Assembly: GCF_023101345.1 (NCBI RefSeq)
Contig: NZ_CP095848.1
Location: 2,045,501-2,109,500, forward strand
Direction of reading: 5' to 3'
Source: Hymenobacter sublimis
Lineage (GTDB): Bacteria > Bacteroidota > Bacteroidia > Cytophagales > Hymenobacteraceae
DNA: 64,000 nt
Shown here: in pieces, positions 40,817 to 49,290 of the stretch
Layout of the letters: every line of letters starts with the position of its first letter
Numbering within the stretch: the first letter of the stretch is position 1
Made by a program: the position numbers and the translations under genes
The notes under the pieces: generated by a model
Told to the model about the DNA's origin: nothing
Database searches by the model: none
The model's input: the letters and a program-made list of their open reading frames with translations, nothing else

Positions 40817-41560
40817 TTAATTTATGTTGAACGTGACGGGAACAGCACAGCGAACCGGTACGGGCAGGCCGGCTTTGCGGCCGGGCCCAAAGCGGGGCAA
40901 GCCCTTTACTACCCGAATGCTTTCCGCGCTTAAACTAGGAAATATCGAGTCCTTGACGTGTACATTACGCACTTGCCCGGTTTCGTCAATCACGAAGTAT
41001 ACCAGCACTTTTCCCTGCTTACGCCCGGACAGGGCATCAGCAGGATAGTGGAGGCGCTCCGCTATGTAGCGCAATATTCCTTCCTGCCCACCCGGGTACT
41101 GCGGCAGCGTGATTTCCACCTCCTGACATGTCCGGGAGGTACTAGCGACCGGCACGCACTCGGTGCTTCTGAGGGCGCCGGCAACGTACAGATGCCGGTG
41201 GCGGAGCTGCCCCGCTTCATTGTAATAGAGTTGGGGGCCGTGCAGGTGCTTTCCTCGCTTTTCTTCCTGCCACTGCAAGCGGCCGTTAGCCTGCCACTGG
41301 GTTGTGCGCACAAGAGTATCACCCTGCGATTGACGACTGGTTTGGACGACCTGGCGTAAGTCGCCGCCGGCGACGGTAAAGACACTATCGGTCCAGTGCA
41401 CGGGGGCCGTTGCGTACCGATCCACGATGTAGGCCACGTCGTTATTGACGAAGATTTCTTGGAACGCGTAGTCGAGGTAGAAGGTCTTGGTAGGCTGCTG
41501 AGCGGCCACCGTTCCGGATAGTGTCAGTAGTGCCAGCGCAGAAAGGCACTTCATCCACAT
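40817..41560 (-). CDS. TonB C-terminal domain protein, secreted
   Basis: A 247-residue protein with a signal peptide (MKCLSALALLTLSGTVAAQ, from the second Met) and a C-terminal TonB-like domain at about 155-247: PQYPGGQEGILRYIAERLHYP and GKVLVYFVIDETGQVRNVHV, then the KGLPRFGPGRKAGLPVPV end typical of the family. The middle has MORN/YwqK-like repeats (QWQANGRLQWQEEKRGKHLHG). TonB C-terminal domains bind outer membrane receptors, but without a transmembrane anchor or ExbB/ExbD beside it the energy-coupling role is not assured. The start is placed at 41560, giving a signal peptide. It follows a paralogue on the same strand. Confidence 0.8.
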   Translation of the reverse strand: MWMKCLSALALLTLSGTVAAQQPTKTFYLDYAFQEIFVNNDVAYIVDRYATAPVHWTDSVFTVAGGDLRQVVQTSRQSQGDTLVRTTQWQANGRLQWQEEKRGKHLHGPQLYYNEAGQLRHRHLYVAGALRSTECVPVASTSRTCQEVEITLPQYPGGQEGILRYIAERLHYPADALSGRKQGKVLVYFVIDETGQVRNVHVKDSIFPSLSAESIRVVKGLPRFGPGRKAGLPVPVRCAVPVTFNIN

Positions 41561-41628
41561 CGAGCCTAACTGGTTGCCTACCGGGTAATCCCCTCGGGAA
41601 TCTCTGAACTTATAAAATGCTATTTTCA

Positions 41629-42399
41629 CTATAATCCCCCTTGGCGAATGGCAAACGTGACGGGCAGCGTAAACCAGACATCAGCCAGTTCGCCGTCTAG
41701 GCGGCCTGGCGTCCAGCCGTGCAGGCTATTGACCACGCGCAAAGCTTCTGCGTCGAGGTCAGGGTGGAGACTTTTCCGCACATGGGCCTGTTGCACACGC
41801 CCTTGCGTATCGACTTTAAACTCCACCTGCACTTTGCCTGCTACCCCTTGCCGAATAAGTGGCCGGGGGTAGTTCGTGCGATGCTGAACAGTAGTCAACA
41901 AAGCCATAAGTCCGCCAGGGTACTCTGGAAACACCAGCAACTCAGGAGCGGGCAGAGCGGCTCTATCGGGCGTCAAACTACTGGCGGTTAGCTGCTTGCC
42001 CGACGTATACGTACTGCGTCGCTTTAAGGTCCCAGTCGGGTAATACGTAGTAAGCTCTCCGTTCAGCTCGTCGGCAGAATAGTGTTCATTAAGCTGCACC
42101 TGCCCATTTTCATACCAGCGGGTATGCTGGCCGTTCATGATACCTTTCTTCAGGTTGGCGTACACGAACTGCTCGTATAGCTGGCCCGAGGGAAAATACT
42201 TTTTCACCACGGCGCCTGGTCCGGTTTCTGCACGCACGGTATCGGCGCGGAACTGTACGCCCGGGCCAAAGCCCAACGTACTCAGAAAGGGCTGCTGATG
42301 ATAGAAGTCGTTGAGGGTCTGGCCGGGCTGCTGGGCTTGAGCGGCGGTAGCAAGGGTTAACGCCAGTACGGTTGAGAGGCTGAAGCTAGAAAGACGCAT
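41629..42399 (-). CDS. TonB C-terminal domain protein with YwqK-like repeats
   Basis: A 256-residue exported protein (signal peptide ending AATAAQAQ, about residue 22). The middle has repeats of the form YFPSGQLYEQF, RWYENGQVQLNEHY, TYYPTGTLKRRSTY, typical of YwqK-type antitoxin-like/MORN repeats. The C-terminal TonB domain (from about 160) has FPEYPGGLMALLTTVQHR and GKVQVEFKVDTQGRVQQAHV. It is a relative of the next gene; the two share layout but differ in sequence, so the duplication is old. Function unknown; probably at the outer membrane or periplasm. Confidence 0.8.
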   Translation of the reverse strand: MRLSSFSLSTVLALTLATAAQAQQPGQTLNDFYHQQPFLSTLGFGPGVQFRADTVRAETGPGAVVKKYFPSGQLYEQFVYANLKKGIMNGQHTRWYENGQVQLNEHYSADELNGELTTYYPTGTLKRRSTYTSGKQLTASSLTPDRAALPAPELLVFPEYPGGLMALLTTVQHRTNYPRPLIRQGVAGKVQVEFKVDTQGRVQQAHVRKSLHPDLDAEALRVVNSLHGWTPGRLDGELADVWFTLPVTFAIRQGGL

Positions 42400-42449
42400 G
42401 CGGCAGAGGTATATAACAGAATACCTGTACTTATCAGATTATAATAAAA

Positions 42450-42527
42450 GCAGGAAAGCCGTTTTTAGTCGGATATTCTGTCTGAACAATATCAGCCCGA
42501 ATATCCGACTAAAAACGGCTTTCCTGC
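42450..42527 (-). terminator. 29-bp perfect inverted repeat after alaS
   Basis: The 29 bases at 42450-42478 (beginning GCAGGAAAGCCG) recur as exact reverse complement at 42499-42527 with a 20-base loop. The stem includes TTTTTAGTC, so it has no simple T tract outside. It ends the alaS transcript on the minus strand and lies upstream of the next gene. Confidence 0.7.
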
Positions 42528-42541
42528 AACCATCTGCTAGC

Positions 42542-45226
42542 TTACCCCAGCGCCTTGGTTACCAGCTCCTCGGCTTTACCAATAGCCGCCGCTAAGCCGG
42601 CCACGTTCTTGCCGCCGGCCGTGGCGAAAAAGGGCTGACCGCCACCCCCACCCTGGATTTCTTTGGCTAGCTCCCGCACCAGTGTGCTGGCGTTGAGCTT
42701 ACCGCCTTTGGCCAGCTCATCGTCGAGCATGACAGCTAGCTGGGGCTTGCCTTCTATTTCAGCGCCGAGCACGGCCACCAGGTTCGGCACCGACTGGCGC
42801 AGGTTGAAAGCCAGCGTCTTGAGGCCATCGGCGGAGGTAGCCTGCACCTGAGCGGCCAGGAAGCTGACGCCGTTGAGCGGTTTCACCTGGCCCACCAGCT
42901 GGTCTTTCTGCTGGTTGATGCTCTGCTGGGCAAACTGCTCGATTTGCTTGCGCAAGCCGGCAATTTCCTCGGTTTGCTTTTCGATGCTGGGGATGAGGTG
43001 CTGGGGGTTGCCCAGGGCCTCGCGCACCTGCGCCAGCAAGTCGAGCTGCTGGTTCACGAAGGCTTCGGCAGCCTCGGCTGTTACGGCCTCAATGCGGCGC
43101 ACGCCAGCGCCCACGGCGCTTTCCGAGGTGATTTTGAAGAAGCCGATGTCACCGGTGGTGCGCACGTGGGTACCGCCGCAGAGCTCCACCGAGAAGTCCC
43201 GGTCGAAGGTGATGACGCGCACAAATTCCCCGTACTTTTCGCCGAACAAAGCGGTAGCGCCCAGGCTCTTGGCCTCGTCGATGGGCACGTTGCGACGCTC
43301 ATCCAGCGGAATCTGCTGACGAATGCGGGCGTTGACCAGGGTTTCTACCTGGCGCAGCTGGTCGTCAGTTACCTTGGTGAAGTGCGAGAAGTCGAAGCGC
43401 AACAGCTTCTCGTTTACCAGGGAGCCTTTCTGGGCCACGTGCGCGCCCACTACTTCGCGCAACGCGGCTTGCAGCAAGTGGGTAGCCGTGTGGTTGCGCT
43501 GAATCTGGGCGCGGCGGGCATGGTCGTAGCGGGCGGTGAACTCGGCGTCCAGGTCCTGGGGCAGGTCCAGCACGGTGTGCACGATGAGGTCGTTTTCCTT
43601 TTTCGTGTCCAGCACGCGCACCTTGCTCAGGGCCGACTCGAGGTAGCCGGTGTCACCAATCTGCCCACCCGACTCGGCGTAGAACGGGGTCTGATCCAGC
43701 ACCACTTGGTACTCGGTTTTGCCTTTGCGGTCGGTGCGGCGGTAGCGCAGAATGCGGGCCGGGGCCTGCTCCTGGTCGTAGCCCACGAAAGCCGGCTGCT
43801 CTTCGGATTCCGTCACGATGGTCCAGTCGCTCTGCTCGGCCTCCTGGGCGTTGCGGGAGCGGTTTTTCTGGGCCTCCAGCTCTTTTTTGAAGCCTTCCTC
43901 ATCTACCGTCAGACCCTTTTCGCGGGCAATGAGGGCGGTTAGATCCAGGGGGAAACCGAAGGTATCGGACAGCTCGAAGGCGGTTTTGCCATCAATGCGG
44001 TTGCCGCCGGCCCGGAAGCCCTCCTCCAGGGTTTCGAGGCGACGCAGGCCGTTTTCCAAGGTTTTGAGGAAGGCAATTTCTTCTTCCTCGATTACGCGCT
44101 GCACAAACTGCTGCTGCTGCTTAAGCTCGGGGAAGATGCCCGCCATCTGCTCGGCCAGCACGGGCACCAGCTTGTAGAGGAAGGGCTGCTTCTGGTTTAG
44201 CGACGAGAAGGCGTAACGGACAGCCCGGCGCAGGATGCGGCGGATTACGTAGCCGGCCTTCACGTTGGAGGGCAGCTGACCGTCGGCAATGGTGAAGCTG
44301 ATGGTGCGGATGTGGTCGGCAATAACGCGGATGGCAATGTCCGTTTTCTCGTTTTCCGTGGCCGGCTGGTCGTTCACGGTGGCCGGGGCGGTGCCGTGGT
44401 ACTGCAGGCCTACCTCCTGGGCAATGAACTGAATCAGAGGCTGAAACACGTCGGTGTCGTAGTTCGACTTCACGCCCGACACGGCCATCATTAGGCGCTC
44501 GAAGCCCATGCCGGTATCCACGTGCTGGGCGGGCAGCTTCACCAGGCTTTTGTCGGCCAGGCGCTGAAATTCCATGAACACGTTGTTCCACACCTCCACT
44601 ACCTGCGGATGGTCGGCGTTAACCAGCTCACGGCCCGATTTGGCGGCCACCTCGGCCTCGTCGCGCAGGTCGATGTGGATTTCGGTGCAGGGGCCGCAGG
44701 GGCCCGTGTCGCCCATCTCCCAGAAGTTGTCCTTCTTATTGCCGGGCAAAATCCGGTCGTCGGTGGTGTACTGGCGCCACAGCTCCTGGGTCTCGGTGTC
44801 AGCGCCCAGGCCGTCGCCCTGGTCACCCTCGAAATACGTCACGTAAAGGCGGTCTTTGGGCAGCTTGTATACCTGCGTGAGCAGCTCCCAGGCCCAGGCA
44901 ATGGCGTCTTTCTTGAAGTAGTCCCCGAACGACCAGTTGCCCAGCATCTCGAACATGGTGTGGTGGTAGGTGTCGTAGCCTACCTCTTCCAGGTCGTTGT
45001 GCTTGCCCGACACGCGCAGGCACTTTTGGGTGTCGGCAATGCGCTTAAAGGGCGCGGGCTTGTTGCCCAGGAAGTAATCCTTGAACGGGGCCATGCCCGA
45101 GTTGATGAACAGCAGCGTGGGGTCGTCCTTCACCACAATGGGCGCCGAGGGCACGATGTGGTGGCCTTTGGAAGCAAAGAAATCCAGAAACTGCTGGCGG
45201 ACGTGGCTGGCGGTGGGGAGTGACAT
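42542..45226 (-). CDS. alaS: Alanyl-tRNA synthetase
   Basis: An 894-residue class II synthetase with all domains of bacterial AlaRS. The catalytic domain has FLDFFASKGHHIVPSAPIV and TMFEMLGNWSFGDYFK; the editing domain carries the zinc motif HTATHLL near residue 572 and CGGTHVRTTGDIGFFKI; the C-terminal DHHA1 domain ends GGKNVAGLAAAIGKAEELV. It loads alanine on tRNA(Ala) and clears mischarged Ser/Gly. The ATG at 45226 (MSLPTASHVRQQFLDFF) is the conserved start; a longer frame to 45337 is unlikely. Divergent from the MerR-type gene. Confidence 0.97.
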   Translation of the reverse strand: MSLPTASHVRQQFLDFFASKGHHIVPSAPIVVKDDPTLLFINSGMAPFKDYFLGNKPAPFKRIADTQKCLRVSGKHNDLEEVGYDTYHHTMFEMLGNWSFGDYFKKDAIAWAWELLTQVYKLPKDRLYVTYFEGDQGDGLGADTETQELWRQYTTDDRILPGNKKDNFWEMGDTGPCGPCTEIHIDLRDEAEVAAKSGRELVNADHPQVVEVWNNVFMEFQRLADKSLVKLPAQHVDTGMGFERLMMAVSGVKSNYDTDVFQPLIQFIAQEVGLQYHGTAPATVNDQPATENEKTDIAIRVIADHIRTISFTIADGQLPSNVKAGYVIRRILRRAVRYAFSSLNQKQPFLYKLVPVLAEQMAGIFPELKQQQQFVQRVIEEEEIAFLKTLENGLRRLETLEEGFRAGGNRIDGKTAFELSDTFGFPLDLTALIAREKGLTVDEEGFKKELEAQKNRSRNAQEAEQSDWTIVTESEEQPAFVGYDQEQAPARILRYRRTDRKGKTEYQVVLDQTPFYAESGGQIGDTGYLESALSKVRVLDTKKENDLIVHTVLDLPQDLDAEFTARYDHARRAQIQRNHTATHLLQAALREVVGAHVAQKGSLVNEKLLRFDFSHFTKVTDDQLRQVETLVNARIRQQIPLDERRNVPIDEAKSLGATALFGEKYGEFVRVITFDRDFSVELCGGTHVRTTGDIGFFKITSESAVGAGVRRIEAVTAEAAEAFVNQQLDLLAQVREALGNPQHLIPSIEKQTEEIAGLRKQIEQFAQQSINQQKDQLVGQVKPLNGVSFLAAQVQATSADGLKTLAFNLRQSVPNLVAVLGAEIEGKPQLAVMLDDELAKGGKLNASTLVRELAKEIQGGGGGQPFFATAGGKNVAGLAAAIGKAEELVTKALG

Positions 45227-45450
45227 AAGGCAGATAGTACGCCAACGGCGCGTTGGCACTCGTAAGGTTCGTTGAAATTGGCAGCGGCCGGTATTTTGGC
45301 TACTTTTCGGCTTCGAATGACAAGCCGGAGCGGGCAAAGTTAGCCCTCTTTACAGAAGTGAGAAACCCGAAATGAAAGCTGAGCTTTCCAGCACCGTTTT
45401 TCCGCTCCTTTTCTCACCCTCCTCGTCCTCACCGCTGAGTTCCCCTTCCC

Positions 45451-45813
45451 ATGCCATACAAAGAGCGCGACATCGAAAAGCAGTACTTCACCATCGGGGA
45501 AGTAGCGGCCCAGTTCAACGTAGCCCCCTCGCTGATTCGTTTCTGGGAAACCGAGTTTGAGGAGTTGCGCCCGCGCAAAAGCAAGAAGGGCAACCGCCTC
45601 TACACACCCCAGGACATCGATATTTTCCGCACCATTTATCACCTGGTCAAGGAGCGCGGCTACACCATTCCCGGCGCCCGCGACATGCTCAAGCAGAAGG
45701 GTCCCCAGCTCAAGGAAAAAATCGACGTGATTCAGAGCCTGGAGAAAATCCGCAAGTTCATGGTGACGATGAAAAAGGAGCTAGACGCCATTGGCAAGGC
45801 GCAGCAGGGGTAG
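45451..45813 (+). CDS. MerR-family transcriptional regulator
   Basis: A 120-residue small MerR-type regulator. The N-terminal winged helix-turn-helix is YFTIGEVAAQFNVAPSLIRFWETEFEEL in outline (near residues 12-38), followed by RPRKSKKGNRLYTPQDIDIF, the wing and second helix. A short coiled coil (LKEKIDVIQSLEKIRKFMVT) serves dimerisation; there is no effector domain with Cys, so no metal-sensing is indicated. The start overlaps no other gene; alaS is divergent. Confidence 0.9.
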   Translation: MPYKERDIEKQYFTIGEVAAQFNVAPSLIRFWETEFEELRPRKSKKGNRLYTPQDIDIFRTIYHLVKERGYTIPGARDMLKQKGPQLKEKIDVIQSLEKIRKFMVTMKKELDAIGKAQQG

Positions 45814-45859
45814 GATTAGGATAGGTATTGGAATAGACGCGAAATTAAATCAGAGTAAA

Positions 45860-46216
45860 ATGTATTATACCTTACTTGATATATCTTTAATATTGTTGAA
45901 ATATATCATTATGCTGTCATTATTAATTTATAATAGAAATAGAATAAGAGGCATCATAAATTTTGTTTCATTCTTTAGAAAAAAGGAGTTGACAGAATCT
46001 GAAGCCAACTTACTAGTACAGGAATATAACTCACTGCTAGGTTTCGTTAAATGGTTTCCAGACAAGCATAAATATGCAGTAATGTATACACATACTGATT
46101 TTTATGATTTTTACCGCAGTTCAAGATCGAGAATCAGATTTCTAATTTATTCGTTTATAGCAGTGATACTATTGTCATTTTTTGTTGATTTCCTAAAATT
46201 CATGGCTTACATATAA
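45860..46216 (+). CDS. AT-rich two-helix membrane protein, probably foreign
   Basis: A 118-residue protein with a hydrophobic helix at each end (LLDISLILLKYIIMLSLLIY near the start and FLIYSFIAVILLSFFVDFL near the end) and a charged middle with DKHKYAVMYTHTDFYDFYRS. No family recognised. Codons are strikingly AT-rich (ATA, AAA, TTA, AAT) against a GC-rich background, and the surrounding 45.8-46.3 kb shares this, so a short horizontally acquired island between the MerR gene and dprA is likely. The ATG at 45860 is taken; an earlier frame from 45791 overlaps the MerR gene. Confidence 0.65.
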   Translation: MYYTLLDISLILLKYIIMLSLLIYNRNRIRGIINFVSFFRKKELTESEANLLVQEYNSLLGFVKWFPDKHKYAVMYTHTDFYDFYRSSRSRIRFLIYSFIAVILLSFFVDFLKFMAYI

Positions 46217-46328
46217 GCCATTCAGGACAATATTATCAGCTTCAGGCACACCTTCTCTGACTTTCAATTCATTATTCTTATTCTTGGTAGTAGGCGTCGA
46301 CCGTATTTACTAAGTACTACTTTTTACT

Positions 46329-47468
46329 ATGTCTATTACTACCCTCGACGATACCCTCCTCCACGAAGTCGCCCTCACGCTTTTTCCCAACGTCGGGCCG
46401 CAGCTGACGCGGCAGCTGATGAGTTACGGGGGCTCGGCCCGGAACGTGCTGCACCTGCCGCCGGGCAAGCTGCGCAAGATTCCGGGGGTAGGCCCGGCCA
46501 CCGTGGCCATCCTGACCGGGGCCGGGCGCACGGCCGCCCTAAACCAGGCCGAAGCTACCCTGCGCAAAGCCGAGAAAGAAGGAGTACAGCTGCTGTTCTA
46601 CACCAGCAAGCAATTCCCGAGCCGCCTAAAGCACCTACCCGACGCACCTACCCTGCTCTACTACCAGGGTACCGCGGACCTCAATCAACCCAAAACCGTG
46701 GCCATAGTGGGCACCCGCAAGGCCACCGACTACGGCCGGGAGCAGACGGAGCGGCTGGTTAAGGGCCTCGTTTCGCACAGGCCCCTGGTGGTAAGCGGAC
46801 TGGCGTATGGCATCGACATTGCAGCTCACCGCGCGGCCCTGCAGGAAGGCTTGGAAACGGTAGGCGTGATGGCGACGGGCCTGGATAAGCTCTACCCGCC
46901 GGCTCACCGCAAAACGGCCGAGAAAATGCTTACCCAGGGCGGGCTACTCACGGAGTTTCCCTTCGGCACCCCACCCGACAAGTATAACTTCCCCGCGAGA
47001 AACCGAATCATTGCCGGCCTCGCTGATGGCACTGTAGTAGTGGAGGCTGCCCGCAAAGGCGGCGCCCTGATAACCGCCGAGCTAGCCCAGAGCTACGACC
47101 GAGACGTGCTGGCCGTACCGGGCCCCCTAGGCTCAGCCGCCTCCGAAGGTTGCCACGAGCTGATTAAAGCCAACAAAGCCGCGCTTTATTCCGAGCCGGA
47201 GGACCTGGAGCAACTGCTCAACTGGGATGCGGCCTTGCACCTGCAGGGCAAGTTTAAAGGCCCCGCTACCTACGACGCTGACGATTTTACCCCCGCCGAG
47301 TTCGGGGTGCTGACCGTGCTACAAGCGGCGCCTAATGGCGAAGAACACCTCGATACTCTGGCCTGGAAAGCGCAATTTCCGGTGCACCAGGTGGCCTCTT
47401 TACTGCTGGGGCTGGAGTTCAGAAGCGTCGTAAAAGCTCTACCTGGCAAGCGCTTTGCCCTTCTGTAA
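46329..47468 (+). CDS. dprA: DNA processing protein DprA
   Basis: A 379-residue DprA/Smf protein, which loads RecA onto incoming single-stranded DNA in natural transformation. The N-terminal helix-hairpin-helix region has KLRKIPGVGPATVAIL near residues 47-62. The Rossmann-like DNA-binding domain shows VAIVGTRKATDYG, VSGLAYGIDIAAHRAAL, and FPARNRIIAGLADGTVVVEA and RKGGALITAELA. A C-terminal winged-helix domain (about 320-379, DTLAWKAQFPVHQVASLLLGLEF) completes it. The gene is complete, so competence is possible. It overlaps no neighbour and is followed after 41 bases by an aminotransferase gene. Confidence 0.95.
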   Translation: MSITTLDDTLLHEVALTLFPNVGPQLTRQLMSYGGSARNVLHLPPGKLRKIPGVGPATVAILTGAGRTAALNQAEATLRKAEKEGVQLLFYTSKQFPSRLKHLPDAPTLLYYQGTADLNQPKTVAIVGTRKATDYGREQTERLVKGLVSHRPLVVSGLAYGIDIAAHRAALQEGLETVGVMATGLDKLYPPAHRKTAEKMLTQGGLLTEFPFGTPPDKYNFPARNRIIAGLADGTVVVEAARKGGALITAELAQSYDRDVLAVPGPLGSAASEGCHELIKANKAALYSEPEDLEQLLNWDAALHLQGKFKGPATYDADDFTPAEFGVLTVLQAAPNGEEHLDTLAWKAQFPVHQVASLLLGLEFRSVVKALPGKRFALL

Positions 47469-47509
47469 CAGTCAGCAACTAAGCCCTACCCCTTACTTCT
47501 GCCTCTTAC

Positions 47510-48331
47510 ATGCTGCTGTATAATGGTCAGCTCGTTACGGAATCCGATGTGGCACTGTCGCTACCCAATCGGGGGCTGTACTATAATGACGGTTTTTTTG
47601 AGACGATGGTACGGGACCAGGCGGGCATCCGTTACCTGCCTCACCATCTAGCGCGTATGCAGCGGGCCGCGCAAGCACTGGGCCTCGCGCTACCACCCGA
47701 ATTGCAGCCTGACCACCTCGCCGTGACCCTCGGGCAGTTGGTGGCAGCCAACGCCGAGCATGCAACGGCCGGGCCGCAGCGTATCCGGCTGCAGGTATGG
47801 CGGGCCGGGGCAGGACTCTATACCCCTACCACCACCGCCTGCCAGTGGCTGGCTACTACCCAGGATTTCGCCCCGCAGGATGCGCCCGTAGACCAAGCCG
47901 GTTTTTCCGCCCGCATTTTCTCCTCGTACTCCCCTTTTTCCTTCTGCAAGGGGCCCAACGCCCTAACCTACGTGCAAGCCGCCCGCGAGCGGGACCAGCG
48001 GGGCTTGGGCGAGTTAGTGTTACGTTCCGCCGATGGCTACGTGGCCGAAACCGTAGCGGCGGGTATTGGTTGGATCAAAGAAGGCACGGTCTATACGCCC
48101 ACCGAAGCTACGGGCGCCGTGGCCGGTACTCGCCTGGCTTACTTGCGCACCGTGGCGCACCGCTTGGGAGTTGTGTGGCAGACCGGCCGCTTTCTGCCCG
48201 CCGAGGTGCTGGCGGCGGAGGCAGTGTTTACAGCTAACGTGGCCGGAATCCGGCTGATTCGGCGGTTGGAGACAGTGTCGTTTGGGGCGGCGGAGCATCC
48301 GTTGCTTCAGCGCTTACGCGCAGCAGAGTAG
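47510..48331 (+). CDS. Class IV aminotransferase (PabC/IlvE/DAAT family)
   Basis: A 273-residue pyridoxal-phosphate enzyme of fold type IV. It opens LLYNGQLVTESDVALSLPNRG with GLYYNDGFFETM; the PLP lysine is in FCKGPNALTYVQAARERDQRG, near residue 147, and later YVAETVAAGIGWIKEGTVYTP matches the conserved E...N...(F)...l.TP region. Family members make 4-amino-4-deoxychorismate lyase, branched-chain or D-amino acid transaminases. The substrate is not resolved; a PabC-type role in folate synthesis is likely given that the protein is short. Co-directional with dprA. Confidence 0.85.
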   Translation: MLLYNGQLVTESDVALSLPNRGLYYNDGFFETMVRDQAGIRYLPHHLARMQRAAQALGLALPPELQPDHLAVTLGQLVAANAEHATAGPQRIRLQVWRAGAGLYTPTTTACQWLATTQDFAPQDAPVDQAGFSARIFSSYSPFSFCKGPNALTYVQAARERDQRGLGELVLRSADGYVAETVAAGIGWIKEGTVYTPTEATGAVAGTRLAYLRTVAHRLGVVWQTGRFLPAEVLAAEAVFTANVAGIRLIRRLETVSFGAAEHPLLQRLRAAE

Positions 48332-48341
48332 CCAGAAGCTC

Positions 48342-48560
48342 CTACCCCCGGCTGCCAGGCAGTTGGCAGCGCATCTGCAGCCAGCTTTCTTCGTACTCCA
48401 GTAAGTCGGCTTCCGTAATATCATTTTGAGCCAGTACCTCGGCCCGGTCGCGGTGGCCGGCATCCAGGGAGTACAAGGCTATCCAGGCCCGCTGACGGCG
48501 GGTTAACGTAGTGGCACACGTAGGTATAGCAGCAGGATAGAGTAAACTAGTGGTAGTCAT
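48342..48560 (-). CDS. Small protein, tandem paralogue 1
   Basis: A 72-residue protein with a conserved core LTRRQRAWIALYSLDAG, then ...HRDRAEVLAQNDITEADLLEYEESWLQM, strongly shared with the neighbour at 48651-48863. The pattern looks helical, with a charged C-terminal half, and has no signal or membrane segment. I recognise no family. The convergent aminotransferase ends 10 bases away. The paralogy within a 520-base block is the main evidence that it is a real gene. Confidence 0.65.
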   Translation of the reverse strand: MTTTSLLYPAAIPTCATTLTRRQRAWIALYSLDAGHRDRAEVLAQNDITEADLLEYEESWLQMRCQLPGSRG

Positions 48561-48650
48561 AGTTCAGCCTACGACGCCGCCCTACAAGTTGGATTTTATC
48601 GGGGCGTTATAAATTTACTACCGCTTGTCTGTCAACCGACTATGTTCTGG

Positions 48651-48863
48651 CTAGAGCAACTGCCGCAGGGTCGCCCGTCGCCGCAGGCGCAGCCAACTAT
48701 CGACGAACTCCGCCAAATCGGCTTCCGTGACGCTGTTCTGTTGGAGAACCGCGGTCCGGTCATGGCGGCCAGCTTCCAGGGAGTATAAAGCTATCCACGC
48801 CCGCTGCTGACGGGTTAGGGTTGAAGTGGCTGGTAGGATAAGCGGGGTAGAAGTTGAGGTCAT
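48651..48863 (-). CDS. Small protein, tandem paralogue 2
   Basis: A 70-residue protein aligned with the downstream gene over its core: LTRQQRAWIALYSLEAG, RHDRTAVLQQNSVTEADLAEF, VDSWLRL. Substitutions are mostly conservative, so the two are products of duplication and are under coding constraint. No family recognised; the short N-terminal Ser/Thr-rich tail differs. Upstream, 430 bases without a gene precede it. Confidence 0.65.
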   Translation of the reverse strand: MTSTSTPLILPATSTLTRQQRAWIALYSLEAGRHDRTAVLQQNSVTEADLAEFVDSWLRLRRRATLRQLL

Positions 48864-49290
48864 GCCGCAACATACGGTAAGGCTTATGTAGCTGGATTTT
48901 TTTAGTTCCTTTTTGGCTTATTTTTATCAAGATATTTCACATTCTCCGTTATAGCTTACTCATAATCAATTATATCCAATTATTATTATCTGCAATCTAA
49001 GGCGCATTACTTGATTATTAAGCTTACCTCTAGTGGTGCTGGGCAGGTGTGCGGCTACCATGCATAGCACGTATTGCATATCATGCGCTGCAGCCTATTT
49101 TCCTTGTTGGTACAGTTCCCACACGCCAGCAGAGCGAGGCCTCATACGCAGCCAGCCCCGTAGCACTAGGTAAGGCGACAGGACATATAAGAACAGGTGT
49201 TTCAATATCGTTCCGATCAATCGGAACAGACTACCCCCTATTAATCCGGCGCAGATGTCGGCCAAAAAATTGTCTATTGTGCGGGCAACC
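48864..49290. other. 427-base AT-rich intergenic region
   Basis: No gene is supported. The first 150 bases are AT-rich with several ATTATTA and TTATTTTTATC runs. Near the thyA stop lies the palindrome GTTCCGATCAATCGGAAC at 49210-49227 (8-base arms around CA), which could be an operator or a weak terminator. No conserved RNA fold was recognised. The region separates convergent... in fact both flanking genes (48651 and thyA) are on the minus strand, so it serves as promoter of the small gene pair and downstream of thyA. Confidence 0.4.

Noticed and set aside
42944-45223. Plus-strand frames of 332 and 233 codons opposite alaS
   Set aside because: Antisense shadows of alaS, whose motifs are complete on the minus strand.
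45227-45337. N-terminal extension of alaS
   Set aside because: AlaRS begins at the SHVRQQFLDFF helix; the extra 37 residues are not part of the family.
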